Assembly: GCA_964579675.1 (NCBI GenBank)
Contig: CAZOIA010000064.1
Span: 1-26,379 of the forward strand
DNA from: CAZOIA01 sp964579675
GTDB taxonomy: Bacteria; Planctomycetota; Phycisphaerae; UBA1845; PWPN01
Direction of reading: 5' to 3'
DNA: 26,379 bases
The first letter of the stretch is position 1. Each line of letters starts with the position of its first letter. Positions 9,201-15,000 of this stretch are shown piece after piece. Under the pieces are notes generated by a model. The model saw only the letters and a program-made list of their open reading frames with translations. It did no database searches and was not told the DNA's origin. The position numbers and the translations under genes were made by a program.

Positions 9201-10933
9201 TCAAGAAGCTGGAAGTCCACCCCCAGCGTCGCCTGCGAACGGCTCAGGTCCAGCTCAACCGTCACGTCCACGCCCGTGACCTCCGACAGCTCCGCCCGTA
9301 CCGTCGCGCACACGGTGTTGTCGTTCTCGGGGATGACGTTCGAGCCGACAATCGACAGTGTGACCGTCGGTGCCTCGCCTACGTCTTCAATGGTCACCGT
9401 GAGTTGCACCGCCACACCGCCCGGCAGTCCCGCACCGATCACATCCGCGGGCGTTACGTCGATGACCACCTGCAGACCCGGCAGATAAACCCCGTCGTCC
9501 TGCGACGTAATGGTAATTGGCGTGGTGGGTTCGGTCTCGCCCTCCGGGATGACGATCTGGGCCGGGTTGTACGTGTAGTTCGCCGTCCCACCGAACGTCG
9601 GCGTGATCGTCACCCCGCCTGCCGGGGCCGGATAACTCAGCGTTGCCGTCAGCGTCGCCTCGCCACCGTCCTCGTCGATGGTTGTCGGATCAACCGACAG
9701 GGTAACCGTCGGCACTTCGTCGTTGATAATCGTCCCTATGCCCTGGCCGGTGCTGATCGTCGCGTTGGCGGCGTTGCTCAAGTTGACAAGGAAAGTCTCA
9801 TCGTTCTCGAGGTCGGCGTCCCCGATGATCGTGACCCTGAACGTCTTCGTCAGATCCGTATCACCGAACAGCAGCGTCTCCTGCTTCGCCTGATAGTCCA
9901 CCCCCGCGGTCGCAGGGTCGCTGCCCGCCGTGTCGGGCGCCGTCGCGCAGGTGACCGACACGCCCAGCTCGCTCAGATTGGACAAGGTCACGGTGAACTC
10001 GATTTCGGGGAAATCGCCGGCACCGCCTTCGTTGACCGATTGACTGTTGATCGAAATGGTAGGCTCACCATCGTCGTTGGTGATCGTGCCCACGGCTTGA
10101 TCGTCCTGGATCATCGCCCCGCTCGTGGCGTTCGACAGATTGACATAGAACTCCTCGTCGTTCTCGTGCGCGCGATCACCGTTGACCGTGACCGTGATGT
10201 CCTTGGTTACCTGGCCCGGGTTAAAGGTCAGCGTGTCCGAGGCGAAGTCATAATCGTTGCCGGCGGTGGTGGCTGTCAGGTCTTCCGTCTCGTAATCCAC
10301 TTGGACTGCTACACCGGCGGCCGGCGTAAGCGTCACGGTGAACCTGAAGATGGTCGACCCGGAATTACCCTCGTCACGCGTCACGTCGCTGATCGAAATC
10401 ACCGGGGCCGGATCGTCATCAATGATGTTGACCCTGGCCCGATTGTCGCCCCCTGCGAACGTCACGCCCGCCGGCGAGAGAATCTGGAAATCGACAAAGA
10501 AGTCCTCGTTCCCTTCAAAGTTGGTATCCCCCAGAACTTGAGCCTGGAAATAGAACGTCAGAGGGCTGCCCGTTGTGTAAGTGAAGGGAACACTCTGAAA
10601 GGACTGGTAGTCTACGTCAGCGGTAGCCGTGCCCGCCACCGACGTGGCCTGAAGCACCACGTCCGAGCCCGGGTCAGCGGACAGAACCAGTGGGATTTGT
10701 GCAGGCGTGGTCGGGTTGTCAGTCTCGGTGACCCCGACGTCGGCGATTGAGATTGTGATCTGGGCAGTGACTACAGCCGGGGCGGCCATCACAAGGAAGG
10801 TGGCCACCACGGCGATCCACGCCTGCCGGGCGGCCCGCCCCACCAGGCAGGCTAAGCCCGGCCGGCCCCACCGGCCGGCCGCCACAATCGACTTCTCAAG
10901 CCTACCCGCTCCGCTTGCTTCGCTTTTCGCCAT
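3227..10933 (-). CDS. Giant secreted Calx-beta / RTX calcium-binding surface protein
   Basis: About 2568 residues from the ATG at 10933. The open frame extends to a GTG at 11020, but the ATG start places a signal peptide sensibly. A long basic N-region is followed by a hydrophobic core (IAVVATFLVMAAPAVV) and a cleavage site near residue 58 (VTA-Q). Five Calx-beta domains follow at about 59-172, 178-291, 292-408, 409-522 and 523-647, with acidic hallmarks such as ENDEEFYVNLS. Then comes an array of hemolysin-type GGxGxDxhx nonapeptides at about 745-2235, a poly-Gly linker, two PKD/Ig-like domains (about 2293-2397 and 2398-2483), a Gly/Pro/Ser-rich stalk, and a C-terminal Cys-helix-Arg signal. 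RTX nonapeptides and Calx-beta domains bind calcium in known families, so a calcium-stiffened adhesin or surface-layer role is inferred. Export is probably through Sec; no type I secretion genes are in the window. The substrate or partner is unknown. Confidence 0.9.
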   Translation of the reverse strand: MAKSEASGAGRLEKSIVAAGRWGRPGLACLVGRAARQAWIAVVATFLVMAAPAVVTAQITISIADVGVTETDNPTTPAQIPLVLSADPGSDVVLQATSVAGTATADVDYQSFQSVPFTYTTGSPLTFYFQAQVLGDTNFEGNEDFFVDFQILSPAGVTFAGGDNRARVNIIDDDPAPVISISDVTRDEGNSGSTIFRFTVTLTPAAGVAVQVDYETEDLTATTAGNDYDFASDTLTFNPGQVTKDITVTVNGDRAHENDEEFYVNLSNATSGAMIQDDQAVGTITNDDGEPTISINSQSVNEGGAGDFPEIEFTVTLSNLSELGVSVTCATAPDTAGSDPATAGVDYQAKQETLLFGDTDLTKTFRVTIIGDADLENDETFLVNLSNAANATISTGQGIGTIINDEVPTVTLSVDPTTIDEDGGEATLTATLSYPAPAGGVTITPTFGGTANYTYNPAQIVIPEGETEPTTPITITSQDDGVYLPGLQVVIDVTPADVIGAGLPGGVAVQLTVTIEDVGEAPTVTLSIVGSNVIPENDNTVCATVRAELSEVTGVDVTVELDLSRSQATLGVDFQLLDACPGGVVVGPQIIIPAGEIFAEIYVVAIDDAVFECNEIVLLEILQVINAEPGEEDRVAVDIAEDDAAVCTIGGLTVTWVPFDANDPTNTGILTIDGTGGDDIILITVMQVGEGEFSEENEELRIPADPPPGLPELAYYYVAINGFYCPEPGCRPAGVPISELRKVIINAGDGNDIIVLIGSDDAPGLINDYDADPQLLFGRPTLVHAGGGDDLIFGGHGPDEIYAEGGDDFVHGDRGNDILDGGDGTDTLDYQLAEDDPDFPDQGAKVNMDDVPHAGVDPHNAKDPAFPMFGFPVVTTDQLADNTFEIVNGSRVNDMIWGEADQPTTINTFEGDDQITGGTQGDTIDAGDGNDLIWGGDGDDAITCGPGDDGTEDDPVSGGDGDDNITGNEGDDWIDGGEGNNTLSGDEGNDHIYAGSGDDMVRGGDGDDIIRVIAGDNNISGGDGDDMITAGLGDLGAGVLSGGDNTINGGDGNDWITTGSGDDMIVGGSGDDVIDSGPLMLDPTLHIGDDIDTIYGDSVAYDNEEISGDDTIDCGASPDLAHGGPGDDTIRGWAGDDTLYGDKGDDVIRGGEGNDLIYGGPGDDGDPSDPSLSVDGGPGNDTIYGGPGDDYITGGNETPAEGLLAAHPNAMRVLQGLFVRDPFSDVIYGEGGDDLIDGEAGNDYIEGGVGDDVIRGGSGSDYLYGGVGRESGDDHIEGGPGNDILTGGAGDDELFGGGDAGDILDYLYDGGGGGANVDLPAGEANDTWGGTDTLGDSFPTVRGSMQADTIIGHGDRSTTILGMGHNDTLKGGLYSDLVFGGPGDDHIDACDNENLEGCEGSDTDVDTIFGGAGDDTINGFGQSDILFGDGDPMLNMYLDGEWVPFDADGNGIADFELGEPNPLDPTILQNIQVLLIRSIARAVLVDVDTGEVTQHVLPSSPLFIIGDDTISGGDKPDIIVGGGGDDELHGNEDGDMIWGDLHVPLGKPPLTPEYGTLGYMRIYGDDEITGDEGADLIYGCAGNDTIEGGLGPDYLYGDFDYDYLDQDGYILSRYSDDGIWEINPADINTFVTGDDTIYGGDGDDWIYGGTGHDILVGGANDDVIQGNAGYDEIYGGNDYVLGSVDYRDFSPLDTVDYSTASQFSHGVSPAPEERPTGINVRLGGITHSTAYTFEPGVALDDGDRHPGLDGQSGTLDDIVYYDVIYGIENVVGTDYDDVIIGTHQRDDVPLAYNYVWVEKDWYANRTAVFSGNYENILLGRRGNDTIMGRGGVDLLVGDEGDDVMCGDSDSSCDPDGVLGLELVDTEEGGNDVMWGGYGADTLHGNGGDDIVRPGPGRPVYPGEDPTTIPRFGDIASGGLGIDTLDYSDFSALRPLVINLRTTDVNLEDLEAALLDDPADLPLQPTALTPLPIGACAPHAFVICAGYAADGGDPGDQFAIPAIPAANPALDTIVNAPADDPATPIDESDNRFEVVLGTPGTDVIVGHNLKPSILIGWSGNDILIGGDSNGERLGAGWLYDDIIYGDEPENNYITYLPVELQGLLTTVVPGDDLIEGGEGDDKLVGGDQDTEGDFVSYTQVPAVVEVSLADTARQNTVGAGWDTLIGFENLIGSDFDDPNDPDDGDVLSGNGQDNRIFGGQGDDKLFGAPGDDHLQGDQGQDTADYRTCNCVSPSQFAVTHDPATGEGIVSDDGQGGGVDMLFGIEEVLAPATPITPSTGGGGGGGGGTVPASNIEVALSVVTGEYEVIVPGGQVELQYSATGGDPPYTAEWDPVTDTDDSVDPPSEVTILTYDEGVEFNAGETLIAIASPIRTTSFRLTITDRDGRVSDSFIEVQVAETLEVSAGSDRAITEGQELTLYPTVAGGVVPYSYEWTVETGGDGGFQSATDIPNVTISPAETTTYLLTVTDSIGASTSDTLTVRVITGSALDNQPGGLGAGAPAGGTGGGSPLQPEGQDGGDDPAARASPVTQSSSPAPTFLPPTCGAGVSSGLMMLSMLLLGTMRFRRRGF
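3230..3316 (-). other. C-terminal Cys-helix-Arg sorting/anchor signal of the giant protein
   Basis: The last 29 residues read PTCGAGVSSG, then the hydrophobic LMMLSMLLLGTM, then RFRRRGF. This tripartite plan (short motif, single transmembrane helix, terminal basic cluster) matches PEP-CTERM, GlyGly-CTERM and MYXO-CTERM signals in general, and the Cys-Gly motif is closest to MYXO-CTERM-like tails. It is preceded by a Gly/Pro/Ser-rich stalk. The tripartite layout is visible in the sequence; processing by an exosortase- or rhombosortase-like enzyme is inference, and no such enzyme is in the window. Confidence 0.6.
4255..8700 (-). repeat. In-gene array of RTX (GGxGxDxhx) nonapeptide coding repeats
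   Basis: About 4.4 kb of the giant gene encodes degenerate nine-residue repeats such as GGDGDDMIT, GGSGDDVID and GGPGNDTIY, broken by non-repeat spacers of 20-90 residues. At DNA level the plus strand shows recurring gtcgtcgcc/gccgccg-type words but no exact long tandem unit, so the repeats are old or under amino-acid-level selection. In known proteins each pair of nonapeptides forms a parallel beta-roll that binds calcium. Confidence 0.9.
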
Positions 10934-11344
10934 GGGAATGAACCCTATGCAAACGTATCTCGTTGGAGCATAAGCACTTACAACAACAGTGCCGCAGCGA
11001 TCCCCCCGGAAGGTCGGCACCAGCCGGCCGGCGTCACCCCGCCGCCAGGGTCTCCATACTCCGTTTGGGAGAGAGCCTGTCTAATCGTAAGAAACTACAA
11101 ATGTCCGGCCAATCGTCGAATCCTCACCAGCGTTTACGACCCACGAGAAGCGGGCGTATCGGGGCGGCCAGGCAGCGGTTATCGGATTCTTCGGCGGCTC
11201 CCCGGCTCGCTATTGCCCTCGAGCCCCGCCTCTCGCCGCCGTGTCTGGTCACCAGTAGGGGAACTTGCCGCTTCGCCCGCCTCTTATGTTAGTGTGACTT
11301 TACCGGCGTTGACCGGATTCTACGCGCTTCCCTCCGGGTCGCAG
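10934..11344. other. Intergenic gap between the giant gene and the hydrolase
   Basis: This 411-bp stretch lies between two minus-strand genes. It holds one moderate minus-strand promoter candidate (11084-11112). I see no convincing gene, tRNA or intrinsic terminator in it. The reading frame of the giant gene stays open to a GTG at 11020, which would add 29 residues in front of the signal peptide; I do not favour that start. Confidence 0.5.
11084..11112 (-). promoter_or_regulatory. Candidate promoter for the giant surface-protein gene
   Basis: On the minus strand TTGGCC (11107-11112) and TACGAT (11084-11089) are separated by 17 bp. Matches are three of six and four of six, so this is only a moderate candidate. 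It would give a leader of about 145 nt to the ATG at 10933. Confidence 0.3.
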
Positions 11345-12535
11345 CTAGACGGGGCGCTGCGGGCACTTGCCCGCTCTCCCCGTCTCCCCCTCTTCTGATC
11401 TCCCGGTCTCGCCGTCCCCCGTTCCCTCCCTCTGTCCATCTCTCTTTAGCTCTGTCTCTCCGTCCTCATTCCGCTGCATCTCTGCCCCCGCCGCGGGCCG
11501 GGCCAGGTGCTCGTCGAGAAACGCCACCGTTCGGGAAGCGTAATACTCGGGCCGAACCACGACCGATTGATTGTGCTTGGCCCCCGGGACCACCCACAGT
11601 GACTTGGGCCCGGGCGCCAGCTCGTACAGCAGTTGAGATTGCCGCACCGGGATGTAACTGTCCCGTTCGCCGTGGATGAACAACATCGGCCTGGGCGCCG
11701 CCATACGCATCAGGGCCTTACGAACCGACGGGAACGTGCAGTTCAGCTTCCGCCTGCACTCGCGAAACAGCAGCCAGCGCAGGAACCGCCAGAACTGCGG
11801 CGGGTGGTTCTCGTAGACGAACCGCACCTTGGCGAAGATGTACGCCCAGCGCTTCATCAGGTGCTCGAGCGTGGTGTCGGAGCTGAACGCGCTGTCGGTG
11901 ATGATCGCTCTGACCGCGGGGTTGTTCTGGGCGGCCAGGATCGCCGCCCCCGCCCCGCGCGAGATGCCGAACAGCCCGATCCCCACGGGGCGCCCCCGGC
12001 TCCCGAGCCAATCCTCGACATGGGCGATCGCCCCCAGCATGTCGCTCACTTCCCGGTCGCTCGGCCACTGTCGGGGCTGATACCCCGGCTCGCCGCTTGA
12101 CTCGCCGTGACCACGGAAATCGAAGCTGAACACGTCGTAGCCCGCCGCCAGCAGCGGCTGGCAATACCGCGCACAACTGTACATGTCGCTCGAGAACTCG
12201 TGGGCAAAGATGATCATGCCCTTGGGACGACCGCCGTGATCACCGAACAGGAACATCCCGCACAGGTTGAGGTTGTCGAACGCCCGGAAGGTGGCGCGCT
12301 CGCCGTCGATGCGCTCGAAGTCGCAAGGCCCCATCGCCAGCGGCGGCGGGGTGTCCCGGATGATGTTCAGCATGATCCGGACGTACTTGCGCAAGATCAG
12401 CCATGCGGTGACGACCAGGAACGTCACCGTCATCAGCATCGACACCATGGCCCAGTTGTGCGTGACGTATTGCCACCACGCACCGACCACTGGATGCCTA
12501 ACCACCAGAGAGAACAAGTCAGCGGTCAACTGCAA
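11345..12535 (-). CDS. Membrane-anchored alpha/beta hydrolase
   Basis: A 396-residue serine hydrolase whose substrate cannot be told from sequence. One transmembrane helix lies at about 29-49 (from WAMVSMLMTV to LIL). The alpha/beta-hydrolase core follows: oxyanion region FAHEFSSD (110-117), DFRGHGESSG (139-148), nucleophile Ser192 in GISRGAG, acid Asp292 in HGERDSYIP, and His321 in GAKHNQS. All three catalytic residues are present. It resembles the BAAT/DUF1749-like and 'serine aminopeptidase S33' hydrolases. The start is uncertain: the frame opens with TTG at 12535, with no strong RBS. The last 49 residues (348-396) are a hydrophilic Glu/Gly/Arg-rich tail with GET repeats, read from a purine-rich tract; this looks like a recent extension of the gene into former spacer. 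Confidence 0.85.
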   Translation of the reverse strand: MQLTADLFSLVVRHPVVGAWWQYVTHNWAMVSMLMTVTFLVVTAWLILRKYVRIMLNIIRDTPPPLAMGPCDFERIDGERATFRAFDNLNLCGMFLFGDHGGRPKGMIIFAHEFSSDMYSCARYCQPLLAAGYDVFSFDFRGHGESSGEPGYQPRQWPSDREVSDMLGAIAHVEDWLGSRGRPVGIGLFGISRGAGAAILAAQNNPAVRAIITDSAFSSDTTLEHLMKRWAYIFAKVRFVYENHPPQFWRFLRWLLFRECRRKLNCTFPSVRKALMRMAAPRPMLFIHGERDSYIPVRQSQLLYELAPGPKSLWVVPGAKHNQSVVVRPEYYASRTVAFLDEHLARPAAGAEMQRNEDGETELKRDGQREGTGDGETGRSEEGETGRAGKCPQRPV

Positions 12536-12576
12536 TACTCTTGAGCGACTCTCCCCCGTGCACCACGCCGATCTGT

Positions 12577-12606
12577 ATGTTAGCCGCCCCTGTGAGAACG
12601 GATCAA
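12577..12606 (-). promoter_or_regulatory. Candidate promoter for the alpha/beta hydrolase
   Basis: On the minus strand TTGATC (12601-12606) is followed after 18 bp by TAACAT (12577-12582). Each hexamer matches consensus at four positions. The start would be near 12570, about 35 nt before the TTG start codon. It lies downstream of the minus-strand terminator at 12758-12796, so the hydrolase would be transcribed separately from the candidate small RNA. Confidence 0.4.
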
Positions 12607-12757
12607 GTCCTAAGGCGGGCTACAGCTTGCCGCGCCGCCTGCGGCTTCACGCACCGCTCGCGCCTTCCCACGCCGCTTGTGGCCTTGCTTGCCGCTTGAG
12701 GCTTCGGGTTGTCGCCGGAGGATCGGCCCGCGGCCGCACCAGCTCGCGCGATGCGCA

Positions 12758-12796
12758 CTCAAAAGAAAACACCGGGTGCCGTAAGGCAACCCGGTG
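12758..12796 (-). terminator. Intrinsic terminator with no coding sequence upstream
   Basis: The arms CACCGGGT (12770-12777) and ACCCGGTG (12789-12796) pair perfectly. An inner GCC/GGC stem and a GTAA loop continue the hairpin, with one bulged A. On the minus strand the stem is followed directly by TTTTCTTTT (12769 down to 12761), a good U-tract. On the plus strand no T-run follows, so it works leftwards only. Confidence 0.75.
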
Positions 12797-12962
12797 CTTT
12801 CCGGAGGGGAAAAGCGTTATGGCTTCCGTCGCTAGACGGTCATCCGCATGTTTAACGTGCATCGAGGAGAAGAAGGATAGCCTCAAGGCGGGGTCAAGCA
12901 GACAGCCAGATGCCCACAGCCATCGGACTTTCTCTCTCTCCTTAGCAGAGGTTCCGTACCGC
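12758..12962 (-). ncRNA. Candidate small RNA (promoter-to-terminator unit)
   Basis: A minus-strand promoter (TTGCAA-17-TAAACT, 12969-12997) and an intrinsic terminator (12758-12796) delimit a transcript of about 205 nt with no credible protein. The interior includes a perfect 5-bp hairpin at 12826-12839. The only possible peptides are very short: a 9-codon frame MAVGIWLSA after an AAGGAG-like site about 13 nt away, and an ATG frame that reads through the terminator. I could not match it to tmRNA, SRP RNA, 6S RNA or a common riboswitch by eye. A leader or attenuator for the hydrolase is the main alternative. Confidence 0.4.
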
Positions 12963-12968
12963 CGATAT

Positions 12969-12997
12969 AGTTTAACTCAGAGCCCTATGGATTGCAA
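12969..12997 (-). promoter_or_regulatory. Candidate promoter for the intergenic small RNA
   Basis: On the minus strand TTGCAA (12992-12997) and TAACT-type TAAACT (12969-12974) are separated by 17 bp, with four of six matches in each hexamer. The surrounding DNA is locally AT-rich in an otherwise high-GC region. The predicted start is near 12962. Confidence 0.45.
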
Positions 12998-13234
12998 GCG
13001 AAAAAACGGACATTTTGTTGAGCGGCCCGGCGAAGGCGAGCCCGCCGCCAGGAATCGTTGTAACTTCATTTCACACAGACACTTACAGTCACGCGGCCTG
13101 TTGCCCTCACCCCCGCGCCGGCCGGCCGGGCCCCACTTCTCCATTCCACCCACGCCCTTTCCACTCTGCTCTACCAACCGACCGCCACCCCGAGATGAAG
13201 CGGGTAACCCGGCAGTGCCGATAACCTAAGCGTC

Positions 13235-14944
13235 TTGAAACATTCGGGCACCACCGGATCGGACGGCACAAGGCCAGTGAGAAAGATCGTTGACAAAGCG
13301 GGGCTGCTCCGCCGGGCGGCAGACGCCCGGGCGGCCGGGCAGACCATCGTTCATTGCCACGGGTGCTTCGATATTGTCCACCCCGGCCACGTCCGCTACC
13401 TCGAATTCGCCCGGCGCCAGGGGGATCTGCTGGTGGTCTCCCTGACCGGCGACTCCCAGGTCTCCAAAGGCGACCAGCGGCCCTACATTCCCGAGGAACT
13501 CCGGGCCGAGAATCTGGCCGCCCTCGAGGCGGTTGACCTGGTCTACATCAACCGGCACCCGGCCGCCTCCCAACTGCTCGCCGAGCTGAAGCCGGACGTC
13601 TACGTCAAAGGGCGAGAGTACGAGAAAAGCGGCGATCCAGGCTTCCTCGCCGAGCGCCAGATCGTCGCCGGATACGGCGGACGTGTGCTGTTCAGCAGCG
13701 GCGACGTCGTCTTCAGCTCCAGCCGACTCATCGAAGCGTTGAACAGCGACCCGCACCTGGAAGGTGAGCGATTGACCATGATCTGCCGGAGGCACGGCAT
13801 CGATCGCGAGTCCATCCAATCTCTGCTGACCGGCCTGGCCGACCTGCAGGTGCTGATCGTCGGCGACGTCATCCTCGACCGTTACGTGCTCTGCGACGCC
13901 ACCGAACTGGCCCCCGAGGCGCCGATGATGTCCCTCACGCAGCTTGAGGAGCGGGTATATCTGGGAGGTGCGGGCGTAGTGGCCCGGCACATAGCCGGAA
14001 TGGGGGCCAAGGCCCACCTGCTCAGCACCGCCGCCGATGACGAACAATCGAGAACAGTTCAACGAATACTGAACAACGAATCCGTCCAGGCCAGGCTGGT
14101 CCCCTGCCGCCCGCATTTGCCGGAGAAGACCCGCTACCTCGTGGAAACGGCGAAGTTGCTGCGGGTGGAGAGGGGGGCGTCACACCCATTGGACTCGGTC
14201 GCGGAGCAGGAGGCAGCGGCCTGGGTCGAATCTGTTGCCGCTAGCATCGACGCGGTGATCTTCTGCGACTTCGGCTACGGCACGATCACGCGCGGGCTTC
14301 TCGACCGGTTGCAGAGCATCCTGGGCGGGTCAGCCCGGGTCATCACTGCTGACGCGCGTGGGCCCCAAGGCCGGCTCCTGAACTTCAAGCGCGTCAGCCT
14401 CCTGTGCCCGACCGAGCGGACACTCCGTTCGGCGCTCAACGACTTTGAACGCGGGCTCTCCACGGTGGCGTGGAACGCCCTCGACCGAACGCAGGCCCGG
14501 CAACTGCTGATCACGCTCGGGAAGAAAGGGCTCGTGGTGTTCGATCGCCAGTCACAGGACGCCAATCGACCCGAATGGCGAGGGCGGCTGCGGAGCGAGT
14601 ATCTGCCCTCGCTGGCGGACCGGGTCGTTGATCCACTGGGCGGCAGCAGCGCACTGCTGGCCGCCACGACCCTGGCGATGGCCGCGGGCGGCAACCTGAT
14701 GCAGGCTGCCTACGTGGGAATGGCCGCCTCGACCATTGAAAACGCCCGGCTCGGGAATGAGCCCATCGACGCGAGATCGCTCCGCCGGTGGCTCAGCGGC
14801 CGGCTCGAACTGACGAAATCCGCCCGTCGGCCACCGGGCGAGGCGATCCGGTTCGACCCGACGCCCCGCGACCAGTTGATCAGCCCGCCAAGCGAGCACA
14901 GGCGTATCCCACCGCTCGCCGAACCGGCCTCGCAAGAGACTTAG
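13235..14944 (+). CDS. Fused HldE-like nucleotidyltransferase + PfkB-type pseudokinase
   Basis: A 569-residue fusion in reverse order to E. coli HldE. The N-terminal cytidylyltransferase-like domain (about 35-170) has HGCFDIVHPGH with the catalytic HxGH at 49-52, VKGREY (about 124-129) and SSSRLIEAL (161-169). The ribokinase/PfkB domain (about 203-520) keeps GDVILDRY (210-217) and APEAPMM (226-232). It has Val248 where HldE has the substrate Asn (GGAANVA), and DPLGGSS (466-472) where the catalytic DxTGAGD should be, so the base Asp is Ser472. HldE makes ADP-heptose for LPS; here the transferase half looks active and the kinase half dead. The frame opens with TTG at 13235 without a clear RBS; GTG at 13277 is an alternative. 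A GT2 gene follows 56 bp downstream, so both probably serve glycan synthesis. The true substrate is unknown. Confidence 0.85.
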   Translation: MKHSGTTGSDGTRPVRKIVDKAGLLRRAADARAAGQTIVHCHGCFDIVHPGHVRYLEFARRQGDLLVVSLTGDSQVSKGDQRPYIPEELRAENLAALEAVDLVYINRHPAASQLLAELKPDVYVKGREYEKSGDPGFLAERQIVAGYGGRVLFSSGDVVFSSSRLIEALNSDPHLEGERLTMICRRHGIDRESIQSLLTGLADLQVLIVGDVILDRYVLCDATELAPEAPMMSLTQLEERVYLGGAGVVARHIAGMGAKAHLLSTAADDEQSRTVQRILNNESVQARLVPCRPHLPEKTRYLVETAKLLRVERGASHPLDSVAEQEAAAWVESVAASIDAVIFCDFGYGTITRGLLDRLQSILGGSARVITADARGPQGRLLNFKRVSLLCPTERTLRSALNDFERGLSTVAWNALDRTQARQLLITLGKKGLVVFDRQSQDANRPEWRGRLRSEYLPSLADRVVDPLGGSSALLAATTLAMAAGGNLMQAAYVGMAASTIENARLGNEPIDARSLRRWLSGRLELTKSARRPPGEAIRFDPTPRDQLISPPSEHRRIPPLAEPASQET

Positions 14945-15000
14945 CCGGAGGGATTCATCTGCTGAACAATGCTGCATGAACTGCGAGGTGCGGTCTCAAC

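Larger units (their letters stand above)
12536..13234. other. Divergent 0.7 kb intergenic region without a convincing gene
   Basis: This region separates the minus-strand hydrolase from the plus-strand hldE-like gene. Open frames crossing it run through the terminator hairpin and lack RBS or family features, so I call no protein. It contains a candidate hydrolase promoter (12577-12606), an intrinsic terminator on minus (12758-12796), a small perfect hairpin (CCGTC-GCTA-GACGG at 12826-12839) and a minus-strand promoter (12969-12997). No plus-strand promoter for the hldE-like gene could be picked with confidence. Confidence 0.6.

Noticed and set aside
6449..10750. A 1433-codon open frame on the plus strand opposite the giant gene
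   Set aside because: It is the antisense shadow of the Calx-beta/RTX coding sequence. Its product is a monotonous Val/Ala/Asp/Arg pattern produced by reverse reading of Gly-Asp repeats; it has no domain or RBS support.
3227..10933. Type I secretion substrate
   Set aside because: The protein has a Sec signal peptide and ends in a transmembrane helix with an Arg cluster instead of an uncleaved C-terminal secretion signal; no HlyB/HlyD/TolC-type genes are nearby.
12267..13229. A 320-codon plus-strand open frame over the hydrolase start and the intergenic gap
   Set aside because: It overlaps the hydrolase in antisense, crosses the terminator hairpin and has no domain or RBS.
12536..13234. tRNA or known riboswitch in the large intergenic gap
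   Set aside because: No T-arm (GGTTCRANTCC-like) sequence or c-di-GMP, cobalamin or fluoride riboswitch core was found on either strand by eye.
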